Positions 1-5,854 of a stretch of DNA of 20,757 nucleotides are shown here, in pieces (positions within the stretch are counted from its first letter, which is position 1; each line of letters starts with the position of its first letter). Under the pieces are notes generated by a model. That model was not told where the DNA came from, ran no database searches, and worked only from the letters and a program-made list of their open reading frames with translations. Origin of the DNA: an uncultured Clostridia bacterium. Its GTDB lineage: Bacteria; Bacillota; Clostridia; Oscillospirales; Acutalibacteraceae. Both the position numbers and the translations under genes were made by a program. Where the stretch lies: assembly GCA_937901145.1 (NCBI GenBank), contig CALCHE010000181.1, positions 1 to 20,757 of the forward strand. The letters run 5' to 3'.

Positions 1-43
1 TATACTGCAATTTGCAGTATAAGTCAATACCGCATTTTGCGGT
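1..43. promoter_or_regulatory. Tandem palindromic operators of the XRE regulator
   Basis: Two related inverted repeats lie just upstream of the XRE gene. Site 1 (1-21) has perfect 10-bp arms TATACTGCAA/TTGCAGTATA around one base. Site 2 (29-43) has 6-bp arms ACCGCA/TGCGGT around three bases. The cores read TACTGCAATTTGCAGT and TACCGCATTTTGCGGT; the T-to-C change in one arm is matched by A-to-G in the other, so symmetry is kept. Site 2 ends 4 bases before a TATAAT box (48-53). This fits autorepression by the small XRE protein encoded next door. The symmetry is seen directly; binding is inferred. Confidence 0.65.
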
Positions 44-47
44 GACA

Positions 48-53
48 TATAAT
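48..53 (+). promoter_or_regulatory. -10 box of the XRE gene
   Basis: A perfect TATAAT lies 17 bases before the ATG at 70. No good -35 hexamer is found 17 bases upstream, where operator site 2 lies instead. Transcription would start near 59-61, giving a very short leader and arguing against the in-frame GTG at 58 as the start codon. Confidence 0.5.
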
Positions 54-69
54 AAATGTGGTGATTGAT

Positions 70-270
70 ATGTTATATAGACGCATTCGTGATCTTCGTG
101 AAGATAAAGATCTGACACAAAAGCAAATGTCAGAAATACTTAACTGCTCTCAGCAGGTATACAGCAATTATGAATTAGGACAAAGAGACATCCCTACAGA
201 AATTCTTATAAGACTTGCTGAATATCATAATGTTACAACAGACTATATTCTCGGAATTAAAGACAAATAA
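70..270 (+). CDS. Small XRE-family helix-turn-helix transcriptional regulator
   Basis: This 66-residue protein is essentially a single Cro/C1-type HTH domain. It opens with a basic helix (YRRIRDLRED), then LTQKQMSEIL as helix 2 (about residues 15-24), CSQQVYSNYELG as the recognition helix (26-37), and ends in LAEYHNVTTDYILGI, which is typical of the family. There is no additional sensing domain, so it probably acts as a dimeric repressor, most simply on its own promoter through the two palindromes at 1-43. GTG codons at 58 and 61 are in frame, but the ATG at 70 was preferred because the predicted transcript starts near 60 and the domain is complete from there; GGTGAT at 60-65 may serve as a weak ribosome site. 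The gene is monocistronic, with a terminator directly after its stop. Fold assignment is firm, target is inferred. Confidence 0.85.
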   Translation: MLYRRIRDLREDKDLTQKQMSEILNCSQQVYSNYELGQRDIPTEILIRLAEYHNVTTDYILGIKDK

Positions 271-313
271 AAAGGGTACTGTAAAAACTTTCGTTTTTTT
301 ACAGCACCCTTTT
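269..313. terminator. Bidirectional terminator between XRE and GNAT genes
   Basis: A long hairpin has arms at 270-287 and 296-313 (AAAAGGGTACTGT... against ACAGCACCCTTTT), about 18 bp with one A/C mismatch that becomes a G-U pair in the minus-strand RNA. A-rich and T-rich flanks give a U tract in both directions. It sits between the stop codons of two convergent genes. Confidence 0.85.
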
Positions 314-314
314 G

Positions 315-806
315 TTATACCCTCAAACTATAATTTTCTATATCCACATACCTTCCGAACTTCTCCCCTACCTCAGGAATAGTTCCGCAAAATGTGAAGC
401 CGAATTTTTCGTGAAGACGGCGGGATGCTTCATTACCTGCAGTGATAACAGAAACCACAGTATGTATGCTTTCGTCTTCCTTCGCCATAGCTATAATAGC
501 CTCCATAAGCGCAGTACCAACACCCATTTTACGGTGAGAAGGTGAAACATAAACAGAAAGCTCTACTGTGGATTTGTAGGCTTCCTTTTCTCTGTAGGTG
601 GAAAGAGTGGCGTAGCCTGCAATCTCACCGTCTGTTTCACAGACTATAAGCGGATGGTTTCCGATATTATGGTTGTCGTACCATTTCTCCCATTCCTTCA
701 GAGTCTTTTTATTGATATCGAGAGTTGCCACTCCATTTTCAACCTCATAGTTATAAATATCGAGAAGTGCGGGAATCTCTTCTCGCACAGGCTTTCTTAT
801 TACCAT
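315..806 (-). CDS. GNAT family N-acetyltransferase (phosphinothricin acetyltransferase-like)
   Basis: This 163-residue protein is a full-length single GNAT domain that would transfer an acetyl group from acetyl-CoA to an amine. The acetyl-CoA pyrophosphate loop is RKMGVGTAL (about 92-100), preceded by the strand VELSVYVSPSH. The later NEASRRLHEKFGF (125-137) is the usual C-terminal signature. The N-terminal ...IPALLDIYNYEV...ATLD and the order of motifs resemble the PAT/bar subgroup, which acetylates phosphinothricin, methionine sulfoximine or similar small amines. The true substrate cannot be read from sequence. An upstream in-frame ATG at 836 exists, but the ATG at 806 is preceded by GAGGT with a 4-base gap and starts at the family's normal N-terminus. 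The gene converges on the XRE gene and shares its terminator. Confidence 0.85.
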   Translation of the reverse strand: MVIRKPVREEIPALLDIYNYEVENGVATLDINKKTLKEWEKWYDNHNIGNHPLIVCETDGEIAGYATLSTYREKEAYKSTVELSVYVSPSHRKMGVGTALMEAIIAMAKEDESIHTVVSVITAGNEASRRLHEKFGFTFCGTIPEVGEKFGRYVDIENYSLRV

Positions 807-819
807 AAATACCTCATAC

Positions 820-849
820 AAAAATCTCCCCGACATTCAGCCGAGGAGA
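820..849 (-). terminator. Terminator of the efp operon
   Basis: Read on the minus strand, TCTCCTCG (849-842) pairs with CGGGGAGA (832-825), including one G-U pair, around a 9-base loop, followed by five U residues (824-820). It ends the efp and CD1247-type transcript before the GNAT gene begins. Confidence 0.8.
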
Positions 850-868
850 CTTGATTTTTAGTCAGAAA

Positions 869-1294
869 TTATTCTTCGATTTCTTCCTCTTCTTCGATTT
901 CGAACTCGAGGATAGCGCCACAGCAGGGGCACTCTGCTTCACCGTCATCATCGATTTCATCGAAGCCGATGCAAACAGTGTTTTCGCAAGCAGGGCATTC
1001 TACTTCGAGACATTCGTCGTCACAGCAATCGCAGTCGTCATCGTCACAGCAGCAATCACAGTCACAGTCGTCTTCGTCGTAAACATATTCTTCTACATCG
1101 CCGAGATCCTCATCGATTTCTTCGATGTAATCTGCGAGGTCTTCCATCTCTTCTTCCATATCGCTGAGCTCTGATGCGATTTCATCGAGAGTTTCGATAA
1201 TAGCGTTGAAGAGTTTGGTTTCCTTCTTATCTTCGTCTAAGTCAAGACCTTCCATAAGGCCCTTTAAGTATGCAACATTTTCTGAAACTGACAT
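869..1294 (-). CDS. CD1247-type acidic zinc-ribbon protein with a Cys/Asp-rich linker
   Basis: This 141-residue, extremely acidic protein has three parts. The N-terminal part (1-70), MSVSENVAYLKGLMEGLDLD..., is a predicted helical, coiled-coil-like segment matching the clostridial 'CD1247 N-terminal domain' family as I recall it. Residues 73-95 form a linker of almost only Asp and Cys, with nine cysteines at 77, 79, 81-83, 88, 90, 91 and 95. The C-terminal part (about 98-132) is a zinc-ribbon-like pair, CPAC at 100-103 and CPCC at 122-125, ending in a Glu run. Fifteen cysteines in total suggest metal binding or redox activity. It follows efp with a 46-base gap and a GGAAA ribosome site, so it is probably co-transcribed. 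Its biochemical role is unknown; a link to translation is inferred only from the neighbour. Confidence 0.75.
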   Translation of the reverse strand: MSVSENVAYLKGLMEGLDLDEDKKETKLFNAIIETLDEIASELSDMEEEMEDLADYIEEIDEDLGDVEEYVYDEDDCDCDCCCDDDDCDCCDDECLEVECPACENTVCIGFDEIDDDGEAECPCCGAILEFEIEEEEEIEE

Positions 1295-1340
1295 AGTAGT
1301 TGTTTCCTTTCTTTAATTTATTGCTTAGTAAAAATTATTC

Positions 1341-1904
1341 TTATTCCTTTGAACGGCCGAGATATTCACCTGTTCTGGTGTCAATCTGAATCATTTCGCC
1401 CTCATCGATGAAGAGAGGAACCTTAACCTCTGCACCTGTTTCGAGAGTAGCGGGCTTAGTTGTGTTTGTAGCTGTGTTACCTGCGAAACCGGGATCAGTC
1501 TTTGTAACCTGAAGGTCAACAAAGTTGGGAGGTTCAACACCGAAAACATTACCCTTGTAGGAAAGAACCTTACAAACCATGTTTTCCTTAACGAACTTGA
1601 AGTTGTCGGAAAGCTCACTTTCATTGATGGGAACAAGCTCATAGGTTTCGGGATCCATAAAGTAGTAGAGACCGCCATCGCTGTAGGAATATTCCATATC
1701 CTTTCTTTCAACGAAAGCTGTGGGGAACTTTTCGTTTGGGTTGAAGGTACGTTCGATAACGGAACCTGTAATAACATTCTTTACCTTTGCACGTACAAAG
1801 GCAGCACCCTTACCGGGCTTAACGTGCTGGAATTCGATAATCTGAAGTACGTTACCGTCCATTTCGAAAGTAACGCCGTTTCTGAAATCACCTGCTGATA
1901 CCAT
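1341..1904 (-). CDS. efp: Translation elongation factor P
   Basis: This 187-residue protein is normal full-length EF-P, which binds the ribosome between the P and E sites and relieves stalling at polyproline stretches. The N-terminal KOW-like domain carries the exposed loop HVKPGKGAAFVR with Lys32 at its tip. This is the residue modified in other bacteria; in Bacillus subtilis it carries 5-aminopentanol. The middle and C-terminal OB domains follow, with NPNEKFPTAFVERK, DPETYE, and the closing motif FIDEGEMIQIDTRTGEYLGR. No modification enzyme is encoded in this window. The start is set by GGAGG five to ten bases upstream. It is the first gene of a two-gene operon with the acidic zinc-ribbon protein, behind a promoter at 1947-1975. 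Confidence 0.97.
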   Translation of the reverse strand: MVSAGDFRNGVTFEMDGNVLQIIEFQHVKPGKGAAFVRAKVKNVITGSVIERTFNPNEKFPTAFVERKDMEYSYSDGGLYYFMDPETYELVPINESELSDNFKFVKENMVCKVLSYKGNVFGVEPPNFVDLQVTKTDPGFAGNTATNTTKPATLETGAEVKVPLFIDEGEMIQIDTRTGEYLGRSKE

Positions 1905-1946
1905 TTTTATATTCCTCCGAATACTTTTAGATTTTTCATCTGTTTC

Positions 1947-1975
1947 ATTTTATAACAAATACGAATTTTTTTCAA
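1947..1975 (-). promoter_or_regulatory. Promoter of the efp operon
   Basis: On the minus strand TTGAAA (1975-1970) is followed by a 17-base spacer and TAAAAT (1952-1947). An overlapping extended -10 reading, TGTTATAAA, is also present. The predicted leader is about 35 bases, ending in GGAGG before efp. Confidence 0.7.
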
Positions 1976-2056
1976 GTCTTTTTCTTAAAATAGAGTGTTT
2001 TTTATTGCTCCAAAATGCCATTTTCTTACAATTTTTATAAATTCTCTGCTTTTCTC

Positions 2057-2085
2057 TTTATTTTTCCACATCTGTATGATAAAAT
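2057..2085 (+). promoter_or_regulatory. Possible promoter of the mltG-like gene
   Basis: TAAAAT (2080-2085) is preceded by TGA, an extended -10. The hexamer 17 bases upstream, TTTATT (2057-2062), is a poor -35 match. Transcription would begin near 2092, about 27 bases before the chosen ATG. The rest of the 1905-2118 gap is AT-rich and shows no other structure. Confidence 0.4.
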
Positions 2086-2118
2086 TCATACATAATGAAA
2101 AAACAAGGAAGTGAAGAA

Positions 2119-3006
2119 ATGAAAAAATTATCTATCCTTATTCTCCTGCTCTGCGCCCTGTTTTTATTCGGATGCGGAAAAAATGAAACAGGAACAGGCA
2201 CTACAGCTCCTCACCCTACCGCCGCTACCACCACAGGTATACCTACTGCCACCGTGACCTTTCCCGAAGGATATAACGTAGTACAGATAGCTGAAAAGCT
2301 CGAAGAAAACGGTGTCTGCTCAGCTCAGGAGTTCATAGCTCTCACAAACGACGCTGACTATATCACCTCTCTTGGCTACACCTTCACGGAATTCATTCCC
2401 GGTTCACAGCGAGCTTTCCTTTTAGAGGGCTATCTCTTCCCTGACACCTATGAATTTTACCTTAACGACAGTCCTGAAAACGTTCTTAATAAAATCCTCC
2501 GAAACACCTCCGCCAAACTGACAGGCGAATACAGCATCAGAGCACAGGAGCTCGGATATACTCTCGACGAGATCATTTCTCTTGCCGCCATTATTCAGGA
2601 GGAATCCTACTCAGCGGAATCAATGAAGCTTATTTCCTCTGTGCTTTATAACCGTCTGGAGGACGGAACAAAGCTCGAGTGTGACGTAACCATCAAATAT
2701 CTCGAAGATTATGTGGTAAGATCACCTTATCTCAAAAAGCTTATCGAAAACAGGCTCGGCAGAGAAATCACCGAGGAAGAGCTTTTAGCAGAAACAGACA
2801 AATACAGAGCTCTCTACAATGTTTTCAAATGCCCTGCCATTCCCGAAGGTCCTATCACCTGTCCCGGCAAGGCAGCTATAGAAGCCGCTCTCTATCCCGC
2901 TGAAAGTGATTATTTCTTCTTCGTGACAGACGAGGAAAAGAACTTTTATTTCAACGAAACCTGGGCGGGACACGTGAAAAAGTGTAAGGAATTAGGGCTT
3001 ATGTGA
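2119..3006 (+). CDS. MltG-like endolytic transglycosylase, predicted lipoprotein
   Basis: This 295-residue protein belongs to the YceG/MltG family, which cleaves nascent glycan strands and sets their length during wall synthesis. A hydrophobic lipoprotein signal (1-18) ends in a lipobox, LFGC, with Cys19 as the predicted lipidated residue. A Thr/Pro-rich linker runs to about residue 44. Then come ATVTFPEGYNVVQIAEKLEE, a LysM-like stretch, LEGYLFPDTYEF (102-113), and the catalytic region SLAAIIQEES (154-163), in which Glu161/Glu162 occupy the place of the family's catalytic glutamate. SSVLYNRL, PEGPITCPG and the C-terminal YFFFVTDEEKNFYFNETWAGH are also family hallmarks. The ATG at 2095 is in frame, but the one at 2119 has AAGGAAG nine bases upstream and starts the signal peptide directly. 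Most MltG proteins use a transmembrane anchor, so the lipobox is unusual. Confidence 0.88.
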   Translation: MKKLSILILLLCALFLFGCGKNETGTGTTAPHPTAATTTGIPTATVTFPEGYNVVQIAEKLEENGVCSAQEFIALTNDADYITSLGYTFTEFIPGSQRAFLLEGYLFPDTYEFYLNDSPENVLNKILRNTSAKLTGEYSIRAQELGYTLDEIISLAAIIQEESYSAESMKLISSVLYNRLEDGTKLECDVTIKYLEDYVVRSPYLKKLIENRLGREITEEELLAETDKYRALYNVFKCPAIPEGPITCPGKAAIEAALYPAESDYFFFVTDEEKNFYFNETWAGHVKKCKELGLM

Positions 3007-3008
3007 AC

Positions 3009-3079
3009 ATAAAAACAGGCCATCCGCATGAACAAGTCCGTAAAAACGGACAATAGAAACACGGACAGCCTGTTTTTAT
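3009..3079. terminator. Bidirectional terminator with a nested inner hairpin
   Basis: AAAAACAGGC (3011-3020) pairs with GCCTGTTTTT (3068-3077), and TCCG/CGGA continues the stem after a CA/CA internal loop. Inside sits a separate perfect hairpin, GTCCGT-AAAA-ACGGAC (3036-3051). It lies between convergent genes, and its outer arm overlaps the stop codon of the minus-strand gene. Confidence 0.75.
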
Positions 3080-3513
3080 TTATTCAGTTCAATTATTTTC
3101 TTTCCCTTTTTCTCAGCCATAGATTTAAAATCTTCAGCATCACTACCTATGCTTTTAACATAAGTTATTACATACTCTGATGCATCGATAATGCTTTCCC
3201 TCATTTCCTTCAGTCCGTGCTCTCGGCTTTCTCCATCCTCACCATCAACAATGGTAATATTATAATAAAAAGATATAAACCTATCATACTCTTTATAAGG
3301 GATATTGCAAAGAAATACTTCATAGCATAATTCAGGATAGACATTGATTAATTTTTTCATTTCTTCTGCCGCCATCAGATTAAAATCTCCTCCGAAAATC
3401 ATATAAAACAGATTTACTCCGTGATTTTCGATAAGATCATATAAAGTGTTTCTGAATTCTGTCTGTATACCTTCGGAAAAGTCGGAGTCTCCCGCTAATG
3501 CACAAATAGACAT
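3076..3513 (-). CDS. Small SLOG/DUF1273-like (YpsA-type) protein
   Basis: This 145-residue protein resembles the DUF1273/YpsA branch of the SLOG Rossmann-like superfamily, whose members bind nucleotides or related ligands. Visible family features are the opening CALAGDSDF strand-loop (4-12; usually TGHR/DF), GGDFNLMAAEEM (41-52; usually GGA.GFD..AAE) and the late EYVITYVKS...AEKKGKKIIEL, corresponding to the 'yliayy... A.kkGkkIi.l' end. The first loop lacks the common TGHR and the second is a little shorter than normal, so ligand binding may be altered. Start is the ATG at 3513 with AGGGTGG four bases upstream. It stands alone behind a long structured leader (3539-3697) with its own promoter, which suggests conditional expression. 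Exact function is unknown. Family assignment is by eye and moderate. Confidence 0.6.
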   Translation of the reverse strand: MSICALAGDSDFSEGIQTEFRNTLYDLIENHGVNLFYMIFGGDFNLMAAEEMKKLINVYPELCYEVFLCNIPYKEYDRFISFYYNITIVDGEDGESREHGLKEMRESIIDASEYVITYVKSIGSDAEDFKSMAEKKGKKIIELNK

Positions 3514-3538
3514 AATACCACCCTGTCTTTATAAAAAT

Positions 3539-3566
3539 AAAAAAGTGTGCCTCAAATGAGACACAC
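3539..3566 (-). terminator. Intrinsic terminator in the leader, 26 bases before the SLOG-like gene
   Basis: Read on the minus strand, GTGTGTCTCA (3566-3557) pairs with TGAGGCACAC (3554-3545), including one U-G pair, and is followed by six U residues, A, and five more U. This is a textbook intrinsic terminator, but it lies between the promoter and the start codon, so read-through must be controlled or the RNA upstream is a separate transcript. Confidence 0.75.
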
Positions 3567-3697
3567 CTGCAAAAACGCATCTCATTTGTTGTCACACACT
3601 AACTAAAAGCAACTTTTCAGATACAGTTAATTAAGAGAATGCATTTCTACCAATGTATTCTCTGAAAAAATTGCTTTTATATGTACTTGTGTGTGAC
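3545..3697 (-). ncRNA. Candidate cis-regulatory leader (attenuator or riboswitch-like) or small RNA
   Basis: This fills most of the 323-base gene-free stretch 3514-3836. On the minus strand the RNA begins with P1, GUCACACAC (3697-3689) paired with GUGUGUGAC (3599-3591). Within it, AAAAGCAA (centre near 3675) pairs with UUGCUUUU (centre near 3607), extended by UUUUC/GAAAA with one bulge, and enclosing a 12-bp hairpin (3632-3661) with one A-C mismatch and loop GGUAGA. Two bases after P1 comes CAAAUGAGA (3588-3580), which pairs perfectly with UCUCAUUUG (3561-3553). That second arm includes part of the terminator stem, so antiterminator and terminator exclude each other. The predicted transcription start coincides with the first base of P1. 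The ligand or signal is unknown. Confidence 0.55.
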
Positions 3698-3703
3698 GCC
3701 TTT

Positions 3704-3733
3704 AGTTTACCACCATTTATAAGAAAAAGTCAA
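3704..3733 (-). promoter_or_regulatory. Promoter of the structured leader and SLOG-like gene
   Basis: On the minus strand TTGACT (3733-3728) is followed by an 18-base spacer and TAAACT (3709-3704), preceded by TGG as an extended -10. The start is predicted at about 3697, the first base of stem P1. Confidence 0.55.
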
Positions 3734-3836
3734 TACAAAAAGAATGTTTTCGTGCTTTTATTTGTGCACACATTATACATAAAACACTCCCTAAAGTTAT
3801 ATAAATATAAGTGACTACACATAAAGGAGTTTTGCT

Positions 3837-4442
3837 ATGAACGGTAACAGTTTCGAAAGCTTAATAAAGAAATATGCCGATGAGCTTATCAGAATGAGCA
3901 GAGAAAAAGCTCTGCCGGATCCACCCGAAGAAGCACCTGTGCAGGAAAATACAGAAGCCTATAATAAAACGGAAGAAATTGATGTTCTCCCTTTTGAAAC
4001 AGAGCAGAAAGAAGATGCCGTAAGAATGTCACCTGCGGATATCAAAGGAATAGAAAGCACAGACTTTTATGAAGAAATCTCCGAAGAGATCTTGCCCGAG
4101 GAAACGGATGAAATGACAGCCTATGCCACCTTTTCCGCACGGGTTTTCACAGGAAATAATGCCTACCCTATAGAAAACGCTAAAGTGCTGGTGGTTAAGG
4201 ACGACAGACTTTACACCTTTCTCACCACAGACAGAGACGGTGCAACAAAAAAAGTCCGTCTTCCTGCTTTTCCCGAAAGCAACTCTCTCGACCCTGACAG
4301 CGAGAATCAGCGAGTCAACTACACAGGCGAGGTGTATGCCACAGGCTTCACTCCGAAAAAAGGCCTTCTCATAAGTGCCGTAGGTGGCTCGGATGTAGTT
4401 CTCGATGTGCAGATGACACCTATGAGCGCAGAGGTGAGATAA
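3837..4442 (+). CDS. Carboxypeptidase-regulatory-like domain protein, first gene of a SpoIID/PG-binding cluster
   Basis: This 201-residue protein has no signal peptide or membrane segment. The N-terminus (NSFESLIKKYADELIRMSRE, 4-23) is a predicted amphipathic helix. Residues 24-95 are acidic and Pro/Glu-rich, probably unstructured. From about 98 to 196 there is a beta-rich module of transthyretin-like/carboxypeptidase-regulatory type: ATFSARVFTGNNAYPIENAKVLV, FLTTDRDGATKKVRLP, YTGEVYATGFTPKKGLLISAVGG, ending VVLDVQMTPM. Such modules usually mediate binding rather than catalysis. The ATG at 3837 follows AAAGGAG by a good spacing. The next gene starts one base after the stop, so the products very likely work together, perhaps on spore or wall peptidoglycan. 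No convincing promoter was seen in 3734-3836. Confidence 0.6.
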   Translation: MNGNSFESLIKKYADELIRMSREKALPDPPEEAPVQENTEAYNKTEEIDVLPFETEQKEDAVRMSPADIKGIESTDFYEEISEEILPEETDEMTAYATFSARVFTGNNAYPIENAKVLVVKDDRLYTFLTTDRDGATKKVRLPAFPESNSLDPDSENQRVNYTGEVYATGFTPKKGLLISAVGGSDVVLDVQMTPMSAEVR

Positions 4443-4443
4443 T

Positions 4444-5853
4444 ATGCCGACTGTACCTGTCATACCCTCGACGATAACCGTGCATTTGGGTCCACCCTCA
4501 TCGGATGCCGAAAATGTCACAGTGCCCTTTTCAGATTACATCAAAAATGTGGCATCCTCGGAGATTTTTTCCACCTGGCCTCCGTCGGCTCTCAGAGCGA
4601 ATATCTTGGCTCAGATTACCTACGCTCTTAACCGCGTCTATACTGAATGGTACAGAGCTATGGGCTACGATTTCGACATAACAAACAGTACTGCCTTTGA
4701 TCAGTCCTTCGTTAACGGAAGAAACATATATGAAAACATAAGCGAACTGGTCGATGAGATATTCAATGATTATGTAAGAAAGGAAGGCACCTTAAACCCC
4801 TATTTCACCGCCTACTGCGACGGGAGAGAGGTAAACTGTGACGGCCTTTCTCAGTGGGGAAGCGTAGCGCTGGCAGAAAGAGGGTATTCGGACATAGATA
4901 TCCTTAAATACTACTACGGTGAAGATACTGAAATCGTGGTAAACGCCCCAATAGCAGATAACCTTCCCTCATATCCCGATACGCCCCTTCAGAAGGGCCA
5001 ACTGAACGAAAACATACGCCGTATACAGATCTATCTTAACAGAATATCCGCCAATTACCCTGCTATTCCGAAAATTCCCGTCATAAACGGAGCCTTTGAC
5101 GAAAACACCGAGAATGCTGTGCGTGCCTTTCAGCGCATCTTTTCTCTTACACCCGACGGCATCGTAGGCAAGGCAACCTGGTACAGAATAATCTATATTT
5201 ACGATTCTGTCACCCGACTCGCAGAGCTTGACAGTGAGGGAATCGGCTATGAAAATATACCCAAACAATTCACAGGCTCTCTCGGTATAGGTGCACAGGG
5301 TGGCCAAGTGGTAACAGTACAATTTTTTCTTACTCTGATAAGTCAGTTCGTAGATTTCATAGCACCTGTAAATACCGACGGAGTTTACGGACAGAATACA
5401 GCAAATCAGGTCAGTGCCTTTCAGCGGTACAAGAGCTTACCCGTAACAGGTGAGGTAGATAAAGCCACCTGGGAAAGCCTCTACGACGCCTATAAGGGAA
5501 TAGTAGACTACCTCGAAAGCAGACAGGAAATAGACCGCGTACCTACAGAGCCCTTCCCCGGCATCACTCTGCGCCGAGGAGATACAGGTCCGTCCGTGGC
5601 GACCTTCAAAGAATATCTTGCCTACCTTTCAAAGGTGTTTTTCGATATTCCGCCCGTGAACAGCTCAAATGTATTTGACCAGAGAACGCAGAATGCCGTC
5701 AGAGCGTTTCAGCGGATTTTCTCCTTACCACAGACAGGCGCAGTAGACGAAAGGACATGGAATACTCTGGCCGATGCCTATTCCACTGTAAGAGAGGGGC
5801 AGCAAAGACTGTCCCGACAGTATCCGGGCAGAGAGCTTTCACAGGAGGCATAA
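4444..5853 (+). CDS. SpoIID-like protein with three peptidoglycan-binding modules
   Basis: This 469-residue protein starts with a SpoIID/LytB-type domain (about 8-165). VPFSDYIKNVASSE with Glu40, at the place of SpoIID's catalytic glutamate, is followed by WPPSALRANILAQITYALNR. The second hallmark, GLSQWGSVALAERGYSDIDILKYYYG, lies at 134-159. In SpoIID the domain is a lytic transglycosylase acting on stem-peptide-free glycan during engulfment. Three PG_binding_1-like modules follow (about 185-250, 283-350, 376-446), each with an AFQR....L..TG.V...TW core; two share AFQRIFSL. There is no signal peptide, which is odd for a wall enzyme and suggests action inside a spore compartment, non-classical export, or a structural role. 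It starts one base after the preceding stop with GAGGTGA upstream, and two bases before the next ATG. Confidence 0.8.
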   Translation: MPTVPVIPSTITVHLGPPSSDAENVTVPFSDYIKNVASSEIFSTWPPSALRANILAQITYALNRVYTEWYRAMGYDFDITNSTAFDQSFVNGRNIYENISELVDEIFNDYVRKEGTLNPYFTAYCDGREVNCDGLSQWGSVALAERGYSDIDILKYYYGEDTEIVVNAPIADNLPSYPDTPLQKGQLNENIRRIQIYLNRISANYPAIPKIPVINGAFDENTENAVRAFQRIFSLTPDGIVGKATWYRIIYIYDSVTRLAELDSEGIGYENIPKQFTGSLGIGAQGGQVVTVQFFLTLISQFVDFIAPVNTDGVYGQNTANQVSAFQRYKSLPVTGEVDKATWESLYDAYKGIVDYLESRQEIDRVPTEPFPGITLRRGDTGPSVATFKEYLAYLSKVFFDIPPVNSSNVFDQRTQNAVRAFQRIFSLPQTGAVDERTWNTLADAYSTVREGQQRLSRQYPGRELSQEA

Positions 5854-5854
5854 T

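Noticed and set aside
312..545. 77-codon plus-strand frame opposite the GNAT gene.
   Set aside because: It overlaps the well-supported acetyltransferase on the other strand and has no domain features.
3518..3524. AGGGTGG on the minus strand recalls the T-box sequence AGGGTGGNACCGCG.
   Set aside because: It follows the terminator U tract, lacks ACCGCG, and is placed as the ribosome site of the SLOG-like gene; no stem I or specifier loop is visible.
3627..3644. Five-codon open frame MHSLN on the minus strand within the structured leader, a possible leader peptide.
   Set aside because: Ribosome site is weak, it lies within a stable hairpin, and such short frames arise by chance.
3771..3777. 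CATTATA resembles a sigma G -10 box upstream of the SpoIID/PG-binding cluster.
   Set aside because: No matching -35 was found at the required distance, so a sporulation promoter cannot be claimed.
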